This document shows positions 39,521-48,715 of a DNA stretch of 64,000 nucleotides, in pieces. Position numbers and translations under genes: made by a program. The stretch spans positions 2,480,001-2,544,000 of the forward strand of contig NZ_CP070950.1 in assembly GCF_017084525.1 (NCBI RefSeq), written 5' to 3'. Origin of the DNA: Conexibacter sp. SYSU D00693 (GTDB lineage Bacteria; Actinomycetota; Thermoleophilia; Solirubrobacterales; Solirubrobacteraceae). The notes beneath the pieces are model-generated. The model saw nothing but the letters and a program-made list of their open reading frames with translations, was not told the DNA's origin and searched no databases. Every line of letters starts with the position of its first letter. Positions within the stretch are counted from its first letter, which is position 1.

Positions 39521-39958
39521 ATGGGGAGGGGCACGGAGGCACCGCCGGGCGCGCTGGCCGCGCCAGCGAAGGAGCTGAAGGAGCGTCTGCCGCCGGCCCC
39601 GGCGCGCGAGGACGGCGACCGGGAGGACCAGGGCCCGCTCGAGCGCCGTGCGTCGGTCCTCGAGCGGATGCTGGGTGACCGGGCGCCATGGCTGGTGCGA
39701 TGGCTGCCGGTGGCCGGCGCCGCGCTCGGCGTCGGGTTCGGCCTCGGGATGGCCGTGTTCGCCGATGTCGACTGGCTCATCGTCCGTGAGGTCAGCGTCG
39801 TCCTCGGCGCGGTGGTCGGTCTCCTCCTCGGGCGCACGGCCGGCGAGCACCTTGAGTCGGCGATCAGCGACATCCCGGCGTCCGACGTGCCGGAGCGCCT
39901 GCGAGCGCCCACGGCCGAGGAGCGCCGCCACGACGCGATGACGCGGCGCGGGCTCTGA
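39521..39958 (+). CDS. Two-helix membrane protein with ALA-AKELKERLPPAP head, local paralogous family
   Basis: The 145-residue product starts with GALAAPAKELKERLPPAPAR, a charged amphipathic head shared with the next two genes. It continues with an acidic stretch, two helices (LPVAGAALGVGFGLGMAVF and VSVVLGAVVGLLLG) and a hydrophilic tail with GRTAGEHLESAI. The ATG is chosen over GTG 39482, which lies in repeat-flanking DNA. The upstream space holds three palindromes. No homologous family of known function comes to mind. Confidence 0.65.
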   Translation: MGRGTEAPPGALAAPAKELKERLPPAPAREDGDREDQGPLERRASVLERMLGDRAPWLVRWLPVAGAALGVGFGLGMAVFADVDWLIVREVSVVLGAVVGLLLGRTAGEHLESAISDIPASDVPERLRAPTAEERRHDAMTRRGL

Positions 39959-39961
39959 GCC

Positions 39962-40390
39962 ATGAAGGCGCCGACCCGCCCAGACGAGGACGCCGTGCCG
40001 CCCGCCGGTGCCCTCGCGCAGCGCGCCAAGGACCTCGAGGAGCGCCTCCAGCCGGCGCCGCGGCGAGGAGAGCGCCCGGAGGCCCTCAGGAGCTCCCCGT
40101 GGAGGGGGTGGGGCCCGGTCATCGGCATCGCCGCCGGCCTCGCGGCCGCGCTCGGCGTCTGGGTGACGACGGGCTGGAGCGGTCCGCTCGACGAAGCACT
40201 GGCGGCGAAGGTGAGCGTGGTCCTTGCGGTGGCGGGCGTCGTCACGCGAGAGACTCGCGCCGGCCGCGCGGTGGAGCACTGGATCCTCCACGGGCCGATG
40301 CGCCGGCCCGACCGGTGGGCCGAGGCCGCGCCCGGCGATCACCGGGATCACTCACGGGACCGTGTGCGCCCCGAACGCGGACCGCTGTGA
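39962..40390 (+). CDS. Two-helix membrane protein with LAQRAKDLEERLQPAP head, local paralogous family
   Basis: The 142-residue protein has the head GALAQRAKDLEERLQPAPRR, two helices (VIGIAAGLAAALGVWVTTGW and VSVVLAVAGVVT) around SGPLDEALAAK, and the tail RAGRAVEHWILHGPMR. Its head, turn and tail align with the 40387 product and, less well, with 39521 and 38856. The start lies 3 bases after the previous stop and its own stop overlaps the next start (GTGA), so the three genes form one transcription unit. Confidence 0.68.
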   Translation: MKAPTRPDEDAVPPAGALAQRAKDLEERLQPAPRRGERPEALRSSPWRGWGPVIGIAAGLAAALGVWVTTGWSGPLDEALAAKVSVVLAVAGVVTRETRAGRAVEHWILHGPMRRPDRWAEAAPGDHRDHSRDRVRPERGPL

Positions 40391-40821
40391 GCGAGACGTC
40401 GGACCCGACCGTCGCTCGCCGGGCGTCGGGTGCGCTGGCCGAGCGCGCCGAGGACCTGAAGGGCCGTCTCCCGCCGGCGCCGCAGCGCGCAGACGACCGG
40501 GACGTCACAGCCCAGGACGACGAGGGCGCGCTGCTGTCGCCTGTGGGCGCGGCGGCGATGAGCATCGCGGCGGCCTTCGCGCTCTGGATCGCCGTCGGAT
40601 GGGGCGACCCGATCGACCAGGCGCTGACGCTCGGGCTCGCGGCGGTCCTGGCGGTGGCCGGCGGTCTGCTCGGGAGGACGGGTCGCGGAAGGGCGGTCAA
40701 GGAGTGGTGGCGCCTCACGTGGAGCGACGGCCACCGGGAGAGGGTCACGAACGAGGACTTCGAGCAGCTCGAGGCACATCCGGCCGAGCGAGCCGCGCGG
40801 CGACGAGGGCCGATGGGCTGA
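40387..40821 (+). CDS. Two-helix membrane protein with LAERAEDLKGRLPPAP head, local paralogous family
   Basis: The 144-residue protein has the same plan: head GALAERAEDLKGRLPPAPQR, an acidic linker, two helices (AAMSIAAAFALWIAVGW and LGLAAVLAVAGGLLG) around GDPIDQALT, and the tail GRTGRGRAVKEWWRLTWSDG. GTG 40387 overlaps the previous stop by 4 bases. Directly downstream come further palindromic repeats. The related proteins might form hetero-oligomers in the membrane; this is inference only. Confidence 0.68.
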   Translation: MSETSDPTVARRASGALAERAEDLKGRLPPAPQRADDRDVTAQDDEGALLSPVGAAAMSIAAAFALWIAVGWGDPIDQALTLGLAAVLAVAGGLLGRTGRGRAVKEWWRLTWSDGHRERVTNEDFEQLEAHPAERAARRRGPMG

Positions 40822-40846
40822 GAAGAAGGGGTCAGACCCCTGCTTC
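40822..40846. repeat. Palindrome with core GGGGTCAGACCCC
   Basis: An inverted repeat with 12-base arms and one mismatch, starting directly after the stop of the 40387 gene. Confidence 0.85.
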
Positions 40847-40860
40847 CGACGCGTCGGCGG

Positions 40861-40927
40861 AGGGCCCACGCGAAGAAGGGGACAGGGCCCACGCGAAAAA
40901 GGGGACAGTCCCCTTCTTCGCGTGGCC
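40861..40927. repeat. Composite repeat: duplicated half-arm plus full GGGGACAGTCCCC palindrome
   Basis: A 23-base half-arm occurs twice in tandem (40861-40883 and 40884-40906, one base different). The second copy is completed to a full palindrome ending at 40927. This looks like replication slippage within one repeat. Confidence 0.85.
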
Positions 40928-40929
40928 CC

Positions 40930-40962
40930 GTGAGAAGCAGGGGTCGGACGCCTGCTTCTCAC
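40930..40962. repeat. Palindrome GTGAGAAGCAGG...CCTGCTTCTCAC
   Basis: Perfect 12-base arms around a GGTCGGACG centre, a diverged member of the GGGGTCAGACCCC type. It ends 25 bases before the -10 box of the next gene, so it might also act as a terminator for the upstream unit. Confidence 0.82.
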
Positions 40963-40987
40963 GAACAGGGGTGTTCGCCGGACCGGG

Positions 40988-40993
40988 TAGCGT
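40988..40993 (+). promoter_or_regulatory. -10 box TAGCGT for the AhpD-like gene
   Basis: The box ends 6 bases before ATG 41000, the position that would put the transcription start on the start codon. Confidence 0.55.
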
Positions 40994-40999
40994 GGCGAG

Positions 41000-41644
41000 A
41001 TGGCTTCGACGAACGGCTCGGCTCCGCGGCCGCGGGTGGCGCCCGGGGGCAAGGGCGACCTGGGGCTCGTGAACTTCGGGATCACCCGCCTGCTCGGGCT
41101 GGCGACAGGTGGGGCGCCGCCGAACCTCTTCACGACGCTGGGCCGCCACCGGGGGCTCTTCCGGCGGTGGCTCATGTTCGCGGGGGCGCTGATGCCGGGT
41201 GGGCGGCTGCCGCGCAGGGACGCGGAGCTGCTGATCCTGCGGGTCGCCCACACGACGGGGTGCGCGTACGAGTGGCACCACCACGAGCGGCTCGGGAAGG
41301 CCGCGGGGCTCACGGACGACGACCTGCGCCGGGTGCAGCTCGGGACGGAGGCGCCCGGGTGGTCGGCGCGCCAGCAGGCGCTGCTGCGGGCAGCCGACGA
41401 GCTGCTGACCGACAAGGACGTCAGCGACGCGACGTGGGCGGCGGTGGCCGAGCACCTGACCGACGAGCGCGAGCGGATCGAGCTGTGCCTGCTCGTCGGC
41501 CACTACGAGATGCTCGCGATGACGCTCAACGCGCTGCGCGTCCAGCAGGACCCGCTGCCGAGCGGGCCACCGTCCCGGGCGCTGCGGATGGTCCAGTCGC
41601 TCGCCGACCGGCGCGCGCGGGCGACGTCCTCGACGGTGCGCTAG
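41000..41644 (+). CDS. Carboxymuconolactone decarboxylase (AhpD-like) family protein
   Basis: The 214-residue cytoplasmic protein has the all-helical CMD fold. LPRRDAELLILRVAHTTGCAYEWHHHERLGKAAGL matches the conserved helix pair, but only one Cys is present where AhpD has CxxC, so peroxidase-type thiol chemistry is unlikely to be of the AhpD type. ADELLTDKDVSDATWAAVAEHL and LCLLVGHYEMLAMTLNAL complete the family pattern. It leads the redox-flavoured segment. Its stop shares CTAG with the convergent small gene. Confidence 0.85.
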   Translation: MASTNGSAPRPRVAPGGKGDLGLVNFGITRLLGLATGGAPPNLFTTLGRHRGLFRRWLMFAGALMPGGRLPRRDAELLILRVAHTTGCAYEWHHHERLGKAAGLTDDDLRRVQLGTEAPGWSARQQALLRAADELLTDKDVSDATWAAVAEHLTDERERIELCLLVGHYEMLAMTLNALRVQQDPLPSGPPSRALRMVQSLADRRARATSSTVR

Positions 41645-41868
41645 AGCAGGCGCAGGTTGGCCGACTGGCCGTAGCGCTGCTCGACCAGGCGGATGCGCCG
41701 GCGCGTGCGCGAGGAGGCCACCGCGACGTAGCCCACGGCGGACGAGACGCTGAGCCCGACGGTGAGCAGGGCCGCGTCGCGCACGTGGTGCGAGCGGTTG
41801 GGACGAGGGCGACGCGAGGCGCCGCTGGATGCGGTGCTGGCGGACACGGCGGCAGGGGGATGATGCAC
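41641..41868 (-). CDS. Small single-pass membrane protein (start uncertain)
   Basis: The frame codes for up to 75 residues. One helix (ALLTVGLSVSSAVGYVAVAS) is followed by a basic C-terminus with RTRRRIRLVEQRYGQSANL. GTG 41868 has GGGAGG directly in front of it with almost no spacer; GTG 41784 would give a 47-residue protein starting VRDAALL. The gene lies between the AhpD-like and CDGSH genes. No family is recognised, and it could be a non-coding stretch. Confidence 0.4.
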   Translation of the reverse strand: MHHPPAAVSASTASSGASRRPRPNRSHHVRDAALLTVGLSVSSAVGYVAVASSRTRRRIRLVEQRYGQSANLRLL

Positions 41869-41992
41869 CTCCCTGCGGCGGGATGCGTCAGTACCGCCCG
41901 TCGCACGACGGACGGCGGCGCGGACGTCGCTCGAGGCCGCGCGGTGACCGCGCCGGCACCCGTTCAACGGCGCGGCGCGCCGGGTGTTGCGC

Positions 41993-42208
41993 CTACTCCT
42001 CGTAGGGCTGCTCGAGCCCCGAGGGCGCCGAGAAGCGGATCGCCCGGTGCGTCCCGTCGCAGAACGGGCGCGACCGCGACTTGCCGCAGCGGCACAGCGC
42101 GACCGTCTCACGGTCCACGCGGATCTCGCCGCCGTCCTGGTCGACGATCGTGAACGGCCCCCGCACGAGCAGCGGGCCGTCGCGGTAGGGCGTGATGCGC
42201 GTCTCCAT
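41993..42208 (-). CDS. CDGSH iron-sulfur domain protein
   Basis: The 71-residue protein contains one CDGSH-type motif, CRCGKSRSRPFCDGTH, with three Cys and one His that would bind a [2Fe-2S] cluster. In front is a beta-rich segment (ITPYRDGPLLVRGPFTIVD and RETVAL), as in actinobacterial single-domain members. It lies 10 bases after the diiron-like gene on the same strand. These two are expected to work together in an unknown redox or iron-handling role. Confidence 0.92.
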   Translation of the reverse strand: METRITPYRDGPLLVRGPFTIVDQDGGEIRVDRETVALCRCGKSRSRPFCDGTHRAIRFSAPSGLEQPYEE

Positions 42209-42218
42209 CGACGCCGTC

Positions 42219-43340
42219 CTAGACCGCGTCGGCCGCGACCGCGCGGACGAAGCGCCCCTCGCGGTCCCCGTCGTCGGCCAGCGGGTCGATCGGGATGCGC
42301 AGCGAGCTCTCGTCCCGGGCCCACGCGTCCATGATGTGGCGCGTCCAGCGGCCCTCGAGCTCCACGAGCGCGCGGGCGCCCCACAGGATCTGGTCGACGA
42401 GCTGGGGCTCGAGGCGCGCCAGCCCACCCGCGAGGTCGACCGCCGCGATCGACTCGTGGACCGCGTCGGCCGCGACGTGCTCGTCGAAGAACTCCGTCGC
42501 CGCGCCCTTGCGGAACCCGAGCCGGCGCATCGCCCGGCCGTACCGCCCGTTCGGGATCGACGACGTCATCTCGAACAGCGCGAGGTGGCCGACGATCGCC
42601 CCGCGCAGCCGGCGGTGCAGCCCGCAGAGCGACATGAGGTTCACGGTCGCGAGCGTCACGCCCGGCAGCGACTCGAGGTACGCGCCGTAACGCGCGTCGA
42701 GCCCGACCGCGGTCATCGTGTCCGCGAAGAGCTGCGCGTGGATGCGCTCGGCGCTGCCGCCGCCGTACTCGTCGGCCTGGATCTCGACCAGCGCGGCCTT
42801 GGGCCCGCCCGACAGGCGCGGCATGGCCCACGAGTGCGGGTCGGCCTCCTTGAGCTGGTAGGCCGAGCGGTGGGCGAGGAACTCCAGGAGCTGCTCGCGC
42901 GTGGCCTGCGTCTCGATGTAGCGCGAGAGCGACGGCGCCTCGTCGGCGTCGTCGATCGCCCGCAGCGCGAGGTCCATCGTGGTCGCGTCGGCCGGCGGCG
43001 GCGTCCAGCCGCGCAGCGCGTCGTGCAGCGCCGCCTCGAAGACCGCCTCGAGCTGCGCCCGCCACGCCAGCAGCGGCGCGTGCCACTCCCAGCGCTCGTC
43101 GACCCCGGGCAGGCCGCGGTAGTGCAGCTCGTAGAGGAGGTACAGCGCCAGCTGGAGGTCGTCGTCGGCGAGCGGGTCGGCGGGCGACAGCGCGCTCGGG
43201 TCAGGGGCCGGGAGCTCGTGCGGCGGCTCGACGAGCGCGTCGAGCAGCGCCGCGGTGAGGGGGCCGCGGGGCGCAGGCAGGGACAGCACGTCCGCGTTCG
43301 TACCCGCTTTCGGGCGCCCGAACCTGCGGCGACGCGCCAC
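42219..43340 (-). CDS. Iron-containing redox enzyme family protein (heme-oxygenase-like fold)
   Basis: The 373-residue protein matches the actinobacterial iron-containing redox family with a heme-oxygenase-like helical bundle. LALYLLYELHYRGLPGVDERWEW opens the core, ETQATREQLLEFLAHRSAYQLKEADPHSWAMPRL follows, then VEIQADEYGGG, FFDEHVAADAVHE and LWGARALVELEGRW supply Glu and His residues able to bind two irons. Substrate and reaction are unknown; related folds oxygenate or desaturate small substrates. The GTG start at 43340 has no rival that keeps the N-terminal basic segment. Confidence 0.82.
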   Translation of the reverse strand: MARRRRFGRPKAGTNADVLSLPAPRGPLTAALLDALVEPPHELPAPDPSALSPADPLADDDLQLALYLLYELHYRGLPGVDERWEWHAPLLAWRAQLEAVFEAALHDALRGWTPPPADATTMDLALRAIDDADEAPSLSRYIETQATREQLLEFLAHRSAYQLKEADPHSWAMPRLSGGPKAALVEIQADEYGGGSAERIHAQLFADTMTAVGLDARYGAYLESLPGVTLATVNLMSLCGLHRRLRGAIVGHLALFEMTSSIPNGRYGRAMRRLGFRKGAATEFFDEHVAADAVHESIAAVDLAGGLARLEPQLVDQILWGARALVELEGRWTRHIMDAWARDESSLRIPIDPLADDGDREGRFVRAVAADAV

Positions 43341-43380
43341 GGATCGACCTGCCCGGCGCCGCCAGGACGAACCCGGAGCG

Positions 43381-44514
43381 CTAGTCCGCCGTCAGGAACC
43401 GACGGACGAGCCAGGCTGCCGCGGCGCGCGGCCCGCCGTCGCGGGCGGCGAGGCGCAGCCGCTCGTGCGGCGGGTGGTCGACGAGGTGGTGGGCCCGTGC
43501 GAGCTCGCCGGAGCACCCGAGGTCGCGCGCGAACGGCGCGAGGTCGACCAGCAGCTCGCGCACGACGTCGGCCGTCGGCCGCGCGGAGCCGTCGCGCACG
43601 TCGGCGAAGCGTCCCGTCACGCCGTGCCGGCACGCCGACCACCGGTTCTCGCCGATCCGCCAGCCCGCCGCCGGCTCGCCGAGGTCGCCGGCATCCGCCC
43701 GGGCCGCGAGCCAGGCGACGAGGCAGTGGACCACCGCCGCGAGGGCGGCCGCGTCGCCGATCGTCGGCTGCGCGTCGGGCACGCGGACCTCGACCGTGCC
43801 CAGCCGCGGGTGCAGCCGCGCCTCCCACCACCATTGGGCCGCGTCGGCCATGACGCCGGAGCGCGCGCCCCAGGCCAGCTCGTCGGCCAGCGCCTCCCAG
43901 GACGGCACCGCCGGCGGCACGCCCTGGCGTGGGAGCAGGTCGCACATCTTGGGCCGCACGGAGGCCAACCCGGTGTCGCGGCCCTCGTAGAACGGCGCGT
44001 TGGCGCCGAGCGCCGCCAGCAGCGGCAGGTGCTCGCGCAGCGCGTTGAACACCGCCAGCGCGCGATCGGCGCCGGGGACCGCCACGTGGACGTGCAGCCC
44101 GAAGCACAGCTGCCGCCGCGCGACGCCCGCGAACTCCTCCTGGATCGCGTCGTAGCGCTCACCCGACTCGAGCTGCCCGATCCCCGAGGCGAACGGGTGC
44201 GCGCCCGCGGCCGCCAGGACGGCGTCGCCCCCGGCCGCGTCCGCCGCCTCGTGGCGCGCCGCGAGCAGCGCCGCGCACGCCTCGCCGACCGTCGCCGCGA
44301 CCGGGCTGGCCAGCTCGAGCTGCGCCGCGGGCATCTCGCCCTTGAACGCCCGGTCCTGGGGCAGCCGGCGCAGCAGCTCCCCGGCCAGCGGGGCCAGGTC
44401 CAGCGTCTCGGGGTCGCAGACGAGCAGCTCCTCCTCCACCCCCACCGTGAACGCGCTGTGGCGCTCGAAGCGCGAGCGCAGCTCCTGCGCCGACGGCGTT
44501 TGCGCGAGGCGCAC
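43381..44514 (-). CDS. Carboxylate-amine ligase, YbdK / glutamate-cysteine ligase type 2 family
   Basis: The 377-residue enzyme matches the GCS2 family: FTVGVEEELLVCDPETLDLAP at the N-terminus, LQLELAS-like AAQLELASPVAATVGEAC, HVHVAVPGADRALAVFNALREHLPLLAALGANAPF, and RHGVTGRFADVRDGS. The family joins glutamate (or a related acid) to an amine with ATP; in actinobacteria it may make gamma-glutamylcysteine (EgtA-like) or another product. GTG 44514 is preferred because ATG 44541 would overlap the divergent methyltransferase start. Confidence 0.85.
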   Translation of the reverse strand: MRLAQTPSAQELRSRFERHSAFTVGVEEELLVCDPETLDLAPLAGELLRRLPQDRAFKGEMPAAQLELASPVAATVGEACAALLAARHEAADAAGGDAVLAAAGAHPFASGIGQLESGERYDAIQEEFAGVARRQLCFGLHVHVAVPGADRALAVFNALREHLPLLAALGANAPFYEGRDTGLASVRPKMCDLLPRQGVPPAVPSWEALADELAWGARSGVMADAAQWWWEARLHPRLGTVEVRVPDAQPTIGDAAALAAVVHCLVAWLAARADAGDLGEPAAGWRIGENRWSACRHGVTGRFADVRDGSARPTADVVRELLVDLAPFARDLGCSGELARAHHLVDHPPHERLRLAARDGGPRAAAAWLVRRFLTAD

Positions 44515-44533
44515 GCCGGTGATCTGCCCAGAC

Positions 44534-45241
44534 GTGCGCATCCACACACTCCCCGGCGTCTTCAGCCCCCGCTCGGACTCGTGGCTGCTGGCCCGGACCG
44601 CCGCCGCCCACGTCGGGCCGCGCTCGCGGGTGCTGGACGTGTGCACCGGCTCGGGCGTCATCGCCTGCACCGCGGCGGCCGCGGGCGCGCGCCGCGTCGT
44701 CGCCGTCGACGTCTCGCGCCGCGCGGTCCTCACCGTCCGCATGAACGCGCGCCTCAACGGCGTCCACGTCGAGGCCAAGCGCGGCGACCTCCTCGCCCCG
44801 GTCGCCGGCGAGCGCTTCGACCTCATCGTCTCCAACCCGCCCTACATCCCCGCGCCCGAGGAGGAGCTGCCGCGCCGCGGCGAGCGCCGGGCCTGGGACG
44901 CCGGGACCGACGGCCGCGTCGTGCTCGACCGCATCTGCCAGGAGGCGCCGAACCTCCTCTCCCCCGACGGCGTGCTCCTGCTCGTGCACTCGAGCATCTG
45001 CGGCGAGGCGACGACCCTCGCGCAGCTCGCCGCCGCCGGCCTGGACGCCGAGGTCGCCGTCCGCCAGCGCGGCCCGCTGGGGCCGATCGTCGAGGGCCGT
45101 CGCGCGATGCTCGAGGACCGCGGGCTGCTCCCGCGCGGCGCGACGGAGGAGGACGTGATCATCGTCCGCGCCCGCCGGCCGCGGACGTCGGTCCTGCCGG
45201 GCCGCAAGCAGGTCCGCGGCACCGACTCCCAGACGGCCTAG
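44534..45241 (+). CDS. HemK2/MTQ2-like N5-glutamine methyltransferase family protein
   Basis: This 235-residue class I SAM methyltransferase has motif I VLDVCTGSGVIACTAAAAGA, the acidic VVAVDVSRRAV, and the catalytic NPPYIPAPEEELP, the NPPY motif of HemK/PrmC and MTQ2 proteins that methylate glutamine in release factors or peptides. The N-terminus VRIHTLPGVFSPRSDSWLLA is that of the short MTQ2-like branch, which lacks the PrmC N-terminal domain. It is divergent to the GCS2-type ligase, with only 19 bases between the start codons. Confidence 0.85.
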   Translation: MRIHTLPGVFSPRSDSWLLARTAAAHVGPRSRVLDVCTGSGVIACTAAAAGARRVVAVDVSRRAVLTVRMNARLNGVHVEAKRGDLLAPVAGERFDLIVSNPPYIPAPEEELPRRGERRAWDAGTDGRVVLDRICQEAPNLLSPDGVLLLVHSSICGEATTLAQLAAAGLDAEVAVRQRGPLGPIVEGRRAMLEDRGLLPRGATEEDVIIVRARRPRTSVLPGRKQVRGTDSQTA

Positions 45242-45297
45242 CCCGCCCGTCGCGCTCGCCGGTTCGGCCGGGCCGCCCGCGGGCAGGAGAGCCAGCG

Positions 45298-46245
45298 GTG
45301 CCTGACGACCTCGTCCGCCGGCGGCGCCTGGGCGCGCTCGGCGTCCTCGCCGCCCTCGCCCTCGTCGCCGGCCTCGCCACGGGCGCGGGCGGCAGCGACG
45401 ACGAGCCGCCCGCCGCGGCCGGCACGGACGACCCGCGCCTGGAGGACCAGCCGCCGCGCCCGCAGCTCCCCGGCGGCGGGCGCCGGCTCTTCCCGGACCG
45501 GCGCGTCGTCGCCTTCTACGGCTCCCCGGTCGACGACGAGCTGGGCGCGCTCGGGATCGGCACGCCCGCCCAGGCCGCCCGCCGCCTGCGCCGCCAGGCC
45601 CGGGGCTACGCCACGCGGACCCGCCCCGTCCTCCCCGCCTTCGAGCTCATCGCGACCCTCGCGACCGCGGCGCCCGGGGCCGACGGCAAGCACCGGATGC
45701 ACCTGCCCGACGGGACGATCCGCCGCTACCTGCGCGCCGCCCGCAAGGCCAGGGCGCTGCTGGTCCTCGACATCCAGCCCGGCCTCGCGCAGTTCGGCCC
45801 GGAGATCGAGCGGCTGCGCCGCTGGCTGGAGGAGCCCGACGTGGGCCTCGCCCTGGACCCCGAGTGGCACGTCGCCCCCGGCGAGGTCCCCGGCAAGGTC
45901 ATCGGCCGCATGGACGCCGACGCCGTCAACGGCGCCGCGGCCTACCTGTCGAAGATCGTCCGCGAGCGCGACCTGCCGGAGAAGCTCCTGCTGGTCCACC
46001 GCTTCACCGACGACATGATCGTCAACGACGGTCGCCTGCGGGCCTTCCCCGGCGTGCGCACCGTCGTGAACGTCGACGGCTTCGGTGGCCGCGAGGTGAA
46101 GGTCGCCAAGTACCAGCAGTTCGTGCGCCGCACCCCGCGCGCCGGCCGTGGCTTCAAGCTCTTCTACAAGGAGGACGCGGGGCTCATGCGCCCGCGCTCG
46201 GTCATGGCCATGCAGCCGCGCCCGGACGTCGTCGTCTACGAGTAG
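45298..46245 (+). CDS. Secreted or membrane-anchored protein, possible TIM-barrel hydrolase-like fold
   Basis: The 315-residue product has an N-terminal signal anchor (LGALGVLAALALVAGLATG) without a lipobox Cys. The extracellular part contains RRVVAFYGSP, LVLDIQPGLAQFG, DVGLALDPEWHVAPGEVPG, LLLVHRFTDDMI and VVNVDGFGG, a strand-helix pattern compatible with a TIM barrel. It carries acidic residues (Asp-Pro-Glu-Trp-His, Asp-Gly) where glycosidases place their catalysts. AGGAGA 7 bases before GTG 45298 serves as ribosome-binding site. I do not recognise a characterised family. Confidence 0.68.
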   Translation: MPDDLVRRRRLGALGVLAALALVAGLATGAGGSDDEPPAAAGTDDPRLEDQPPRPQLPGGGRRLFPDRRVVAFYGSPVDDELGALGIGTPAQAARRLRRQARGYATRTRPVLPAFELIATLATAAPGADGKHRMHLPDGTIRRYLRAARKARALLVLDIQPGLAQFGPEIERLRRWLEEPDVGLALDPEWHVAPGEVPGKVIGRMDADAVNGAAAYLSKIVRERDLPEKLLLVHRFTDDMIVNDGRLRAFPGVRTVVNVDGFGGREVKVAKYQQFVRRTPRAGRGFKLFYKEDAGLMRPRSVMAMQPRPDVVVYE

Positions 46246-46263
46246 CCGTCCGACGCCACCAGG

Positions 46264-46293
46264 TTGCACGTCGCGCCCGGCGCCCCGTACCGT
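46264..46293 (+). promoter_or_regulatory. Promoter TTGCAC-18-TACCGT
   Basis: A -35-like TTGCAC and a -10-like TACCGT are separated by 18 bases; the -10 ends 7 bases before ATG 46301. This is the most complete promoter-like pair seen in the window. Confidence 0.6.
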
Positions 46294-46300
46294 TCCCGGC

Positions 46301-46669
46301 ATGGTGGGCACGGGGGCACGGACGTGGGGCACGATCGCGGCGGGCGTCGCGACGCTCGCGCTCGCGCTGCCGGCGGGCGCGCAGGCCGACGTCAGCGTCT
46401 GCACCGAGGGCCGGCCGTGCACGACGACGGCGACCCCCGGCCTCGACCCGGTCATCGACGTCGCCACGGGGGCGACCGTCGCCCTCTGCCGGTCGCTCAA
46501 CCCGTCGGCCCGCCGCGCCGCTGCGCTGTGCGGCGGCGCTGCGGGTTCCGGCACGCCGAGCGCGACGCTCCTCGAGCTCGGCGGCGTGGCGGTCAGCGCG
46601 GACGCCGGTCGCTTCCCGGCGCTGACGATCCGCCTCGGGCGGACGCTCATCACCGTCGGGCACTTCTAG
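46301..46669 (+). CDS. Small secreted protein with Cys pairs
   Basis: The 122-residue precursor has a signal peptide (residues 1-29, ending GAQA). The mature part of about 93 residues contains four Cys (in VSVCTEGRPC, VALCRSL and AALCGG) that could form two disulfides. It ends in a strand-rich, Gly/Ala-rich segment. It has its own promoter-like sequence. No family is recognised; a structural envelope role is possible. Confidence 0.65.
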   Translation: MVGTGARTWGTIAAGVATLALALPAGAQADVSVCTEGRPCTTTATPGLDPVIDVATGATVALCRSLNPSARRAAALCGGAAGSGTPSATLLELGGVAVSADAGRFPALTIRLGRTLITVGHF

Positions 46670-46678
46670 GCGAGGGCC

Positions 46679-48655
<1,977 letters not shown>

Positions 48656-48661
48656 GCGGAG

Positions 48662-48667
48662 ACCCTA
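48662..48667 (-). promoter_or_regulatory. -10 box TAGGGT for acsA
   Basis: The box ends 6 bases before the acsA ATG and separates acsA from the upstream actP unit. Confidence 0.55.
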
Positions 48668-48715
48668 CGCCCGACGAGGTTGCACGGATGTTGGACATGG
48701 TCGCTCCCCGCTCGA

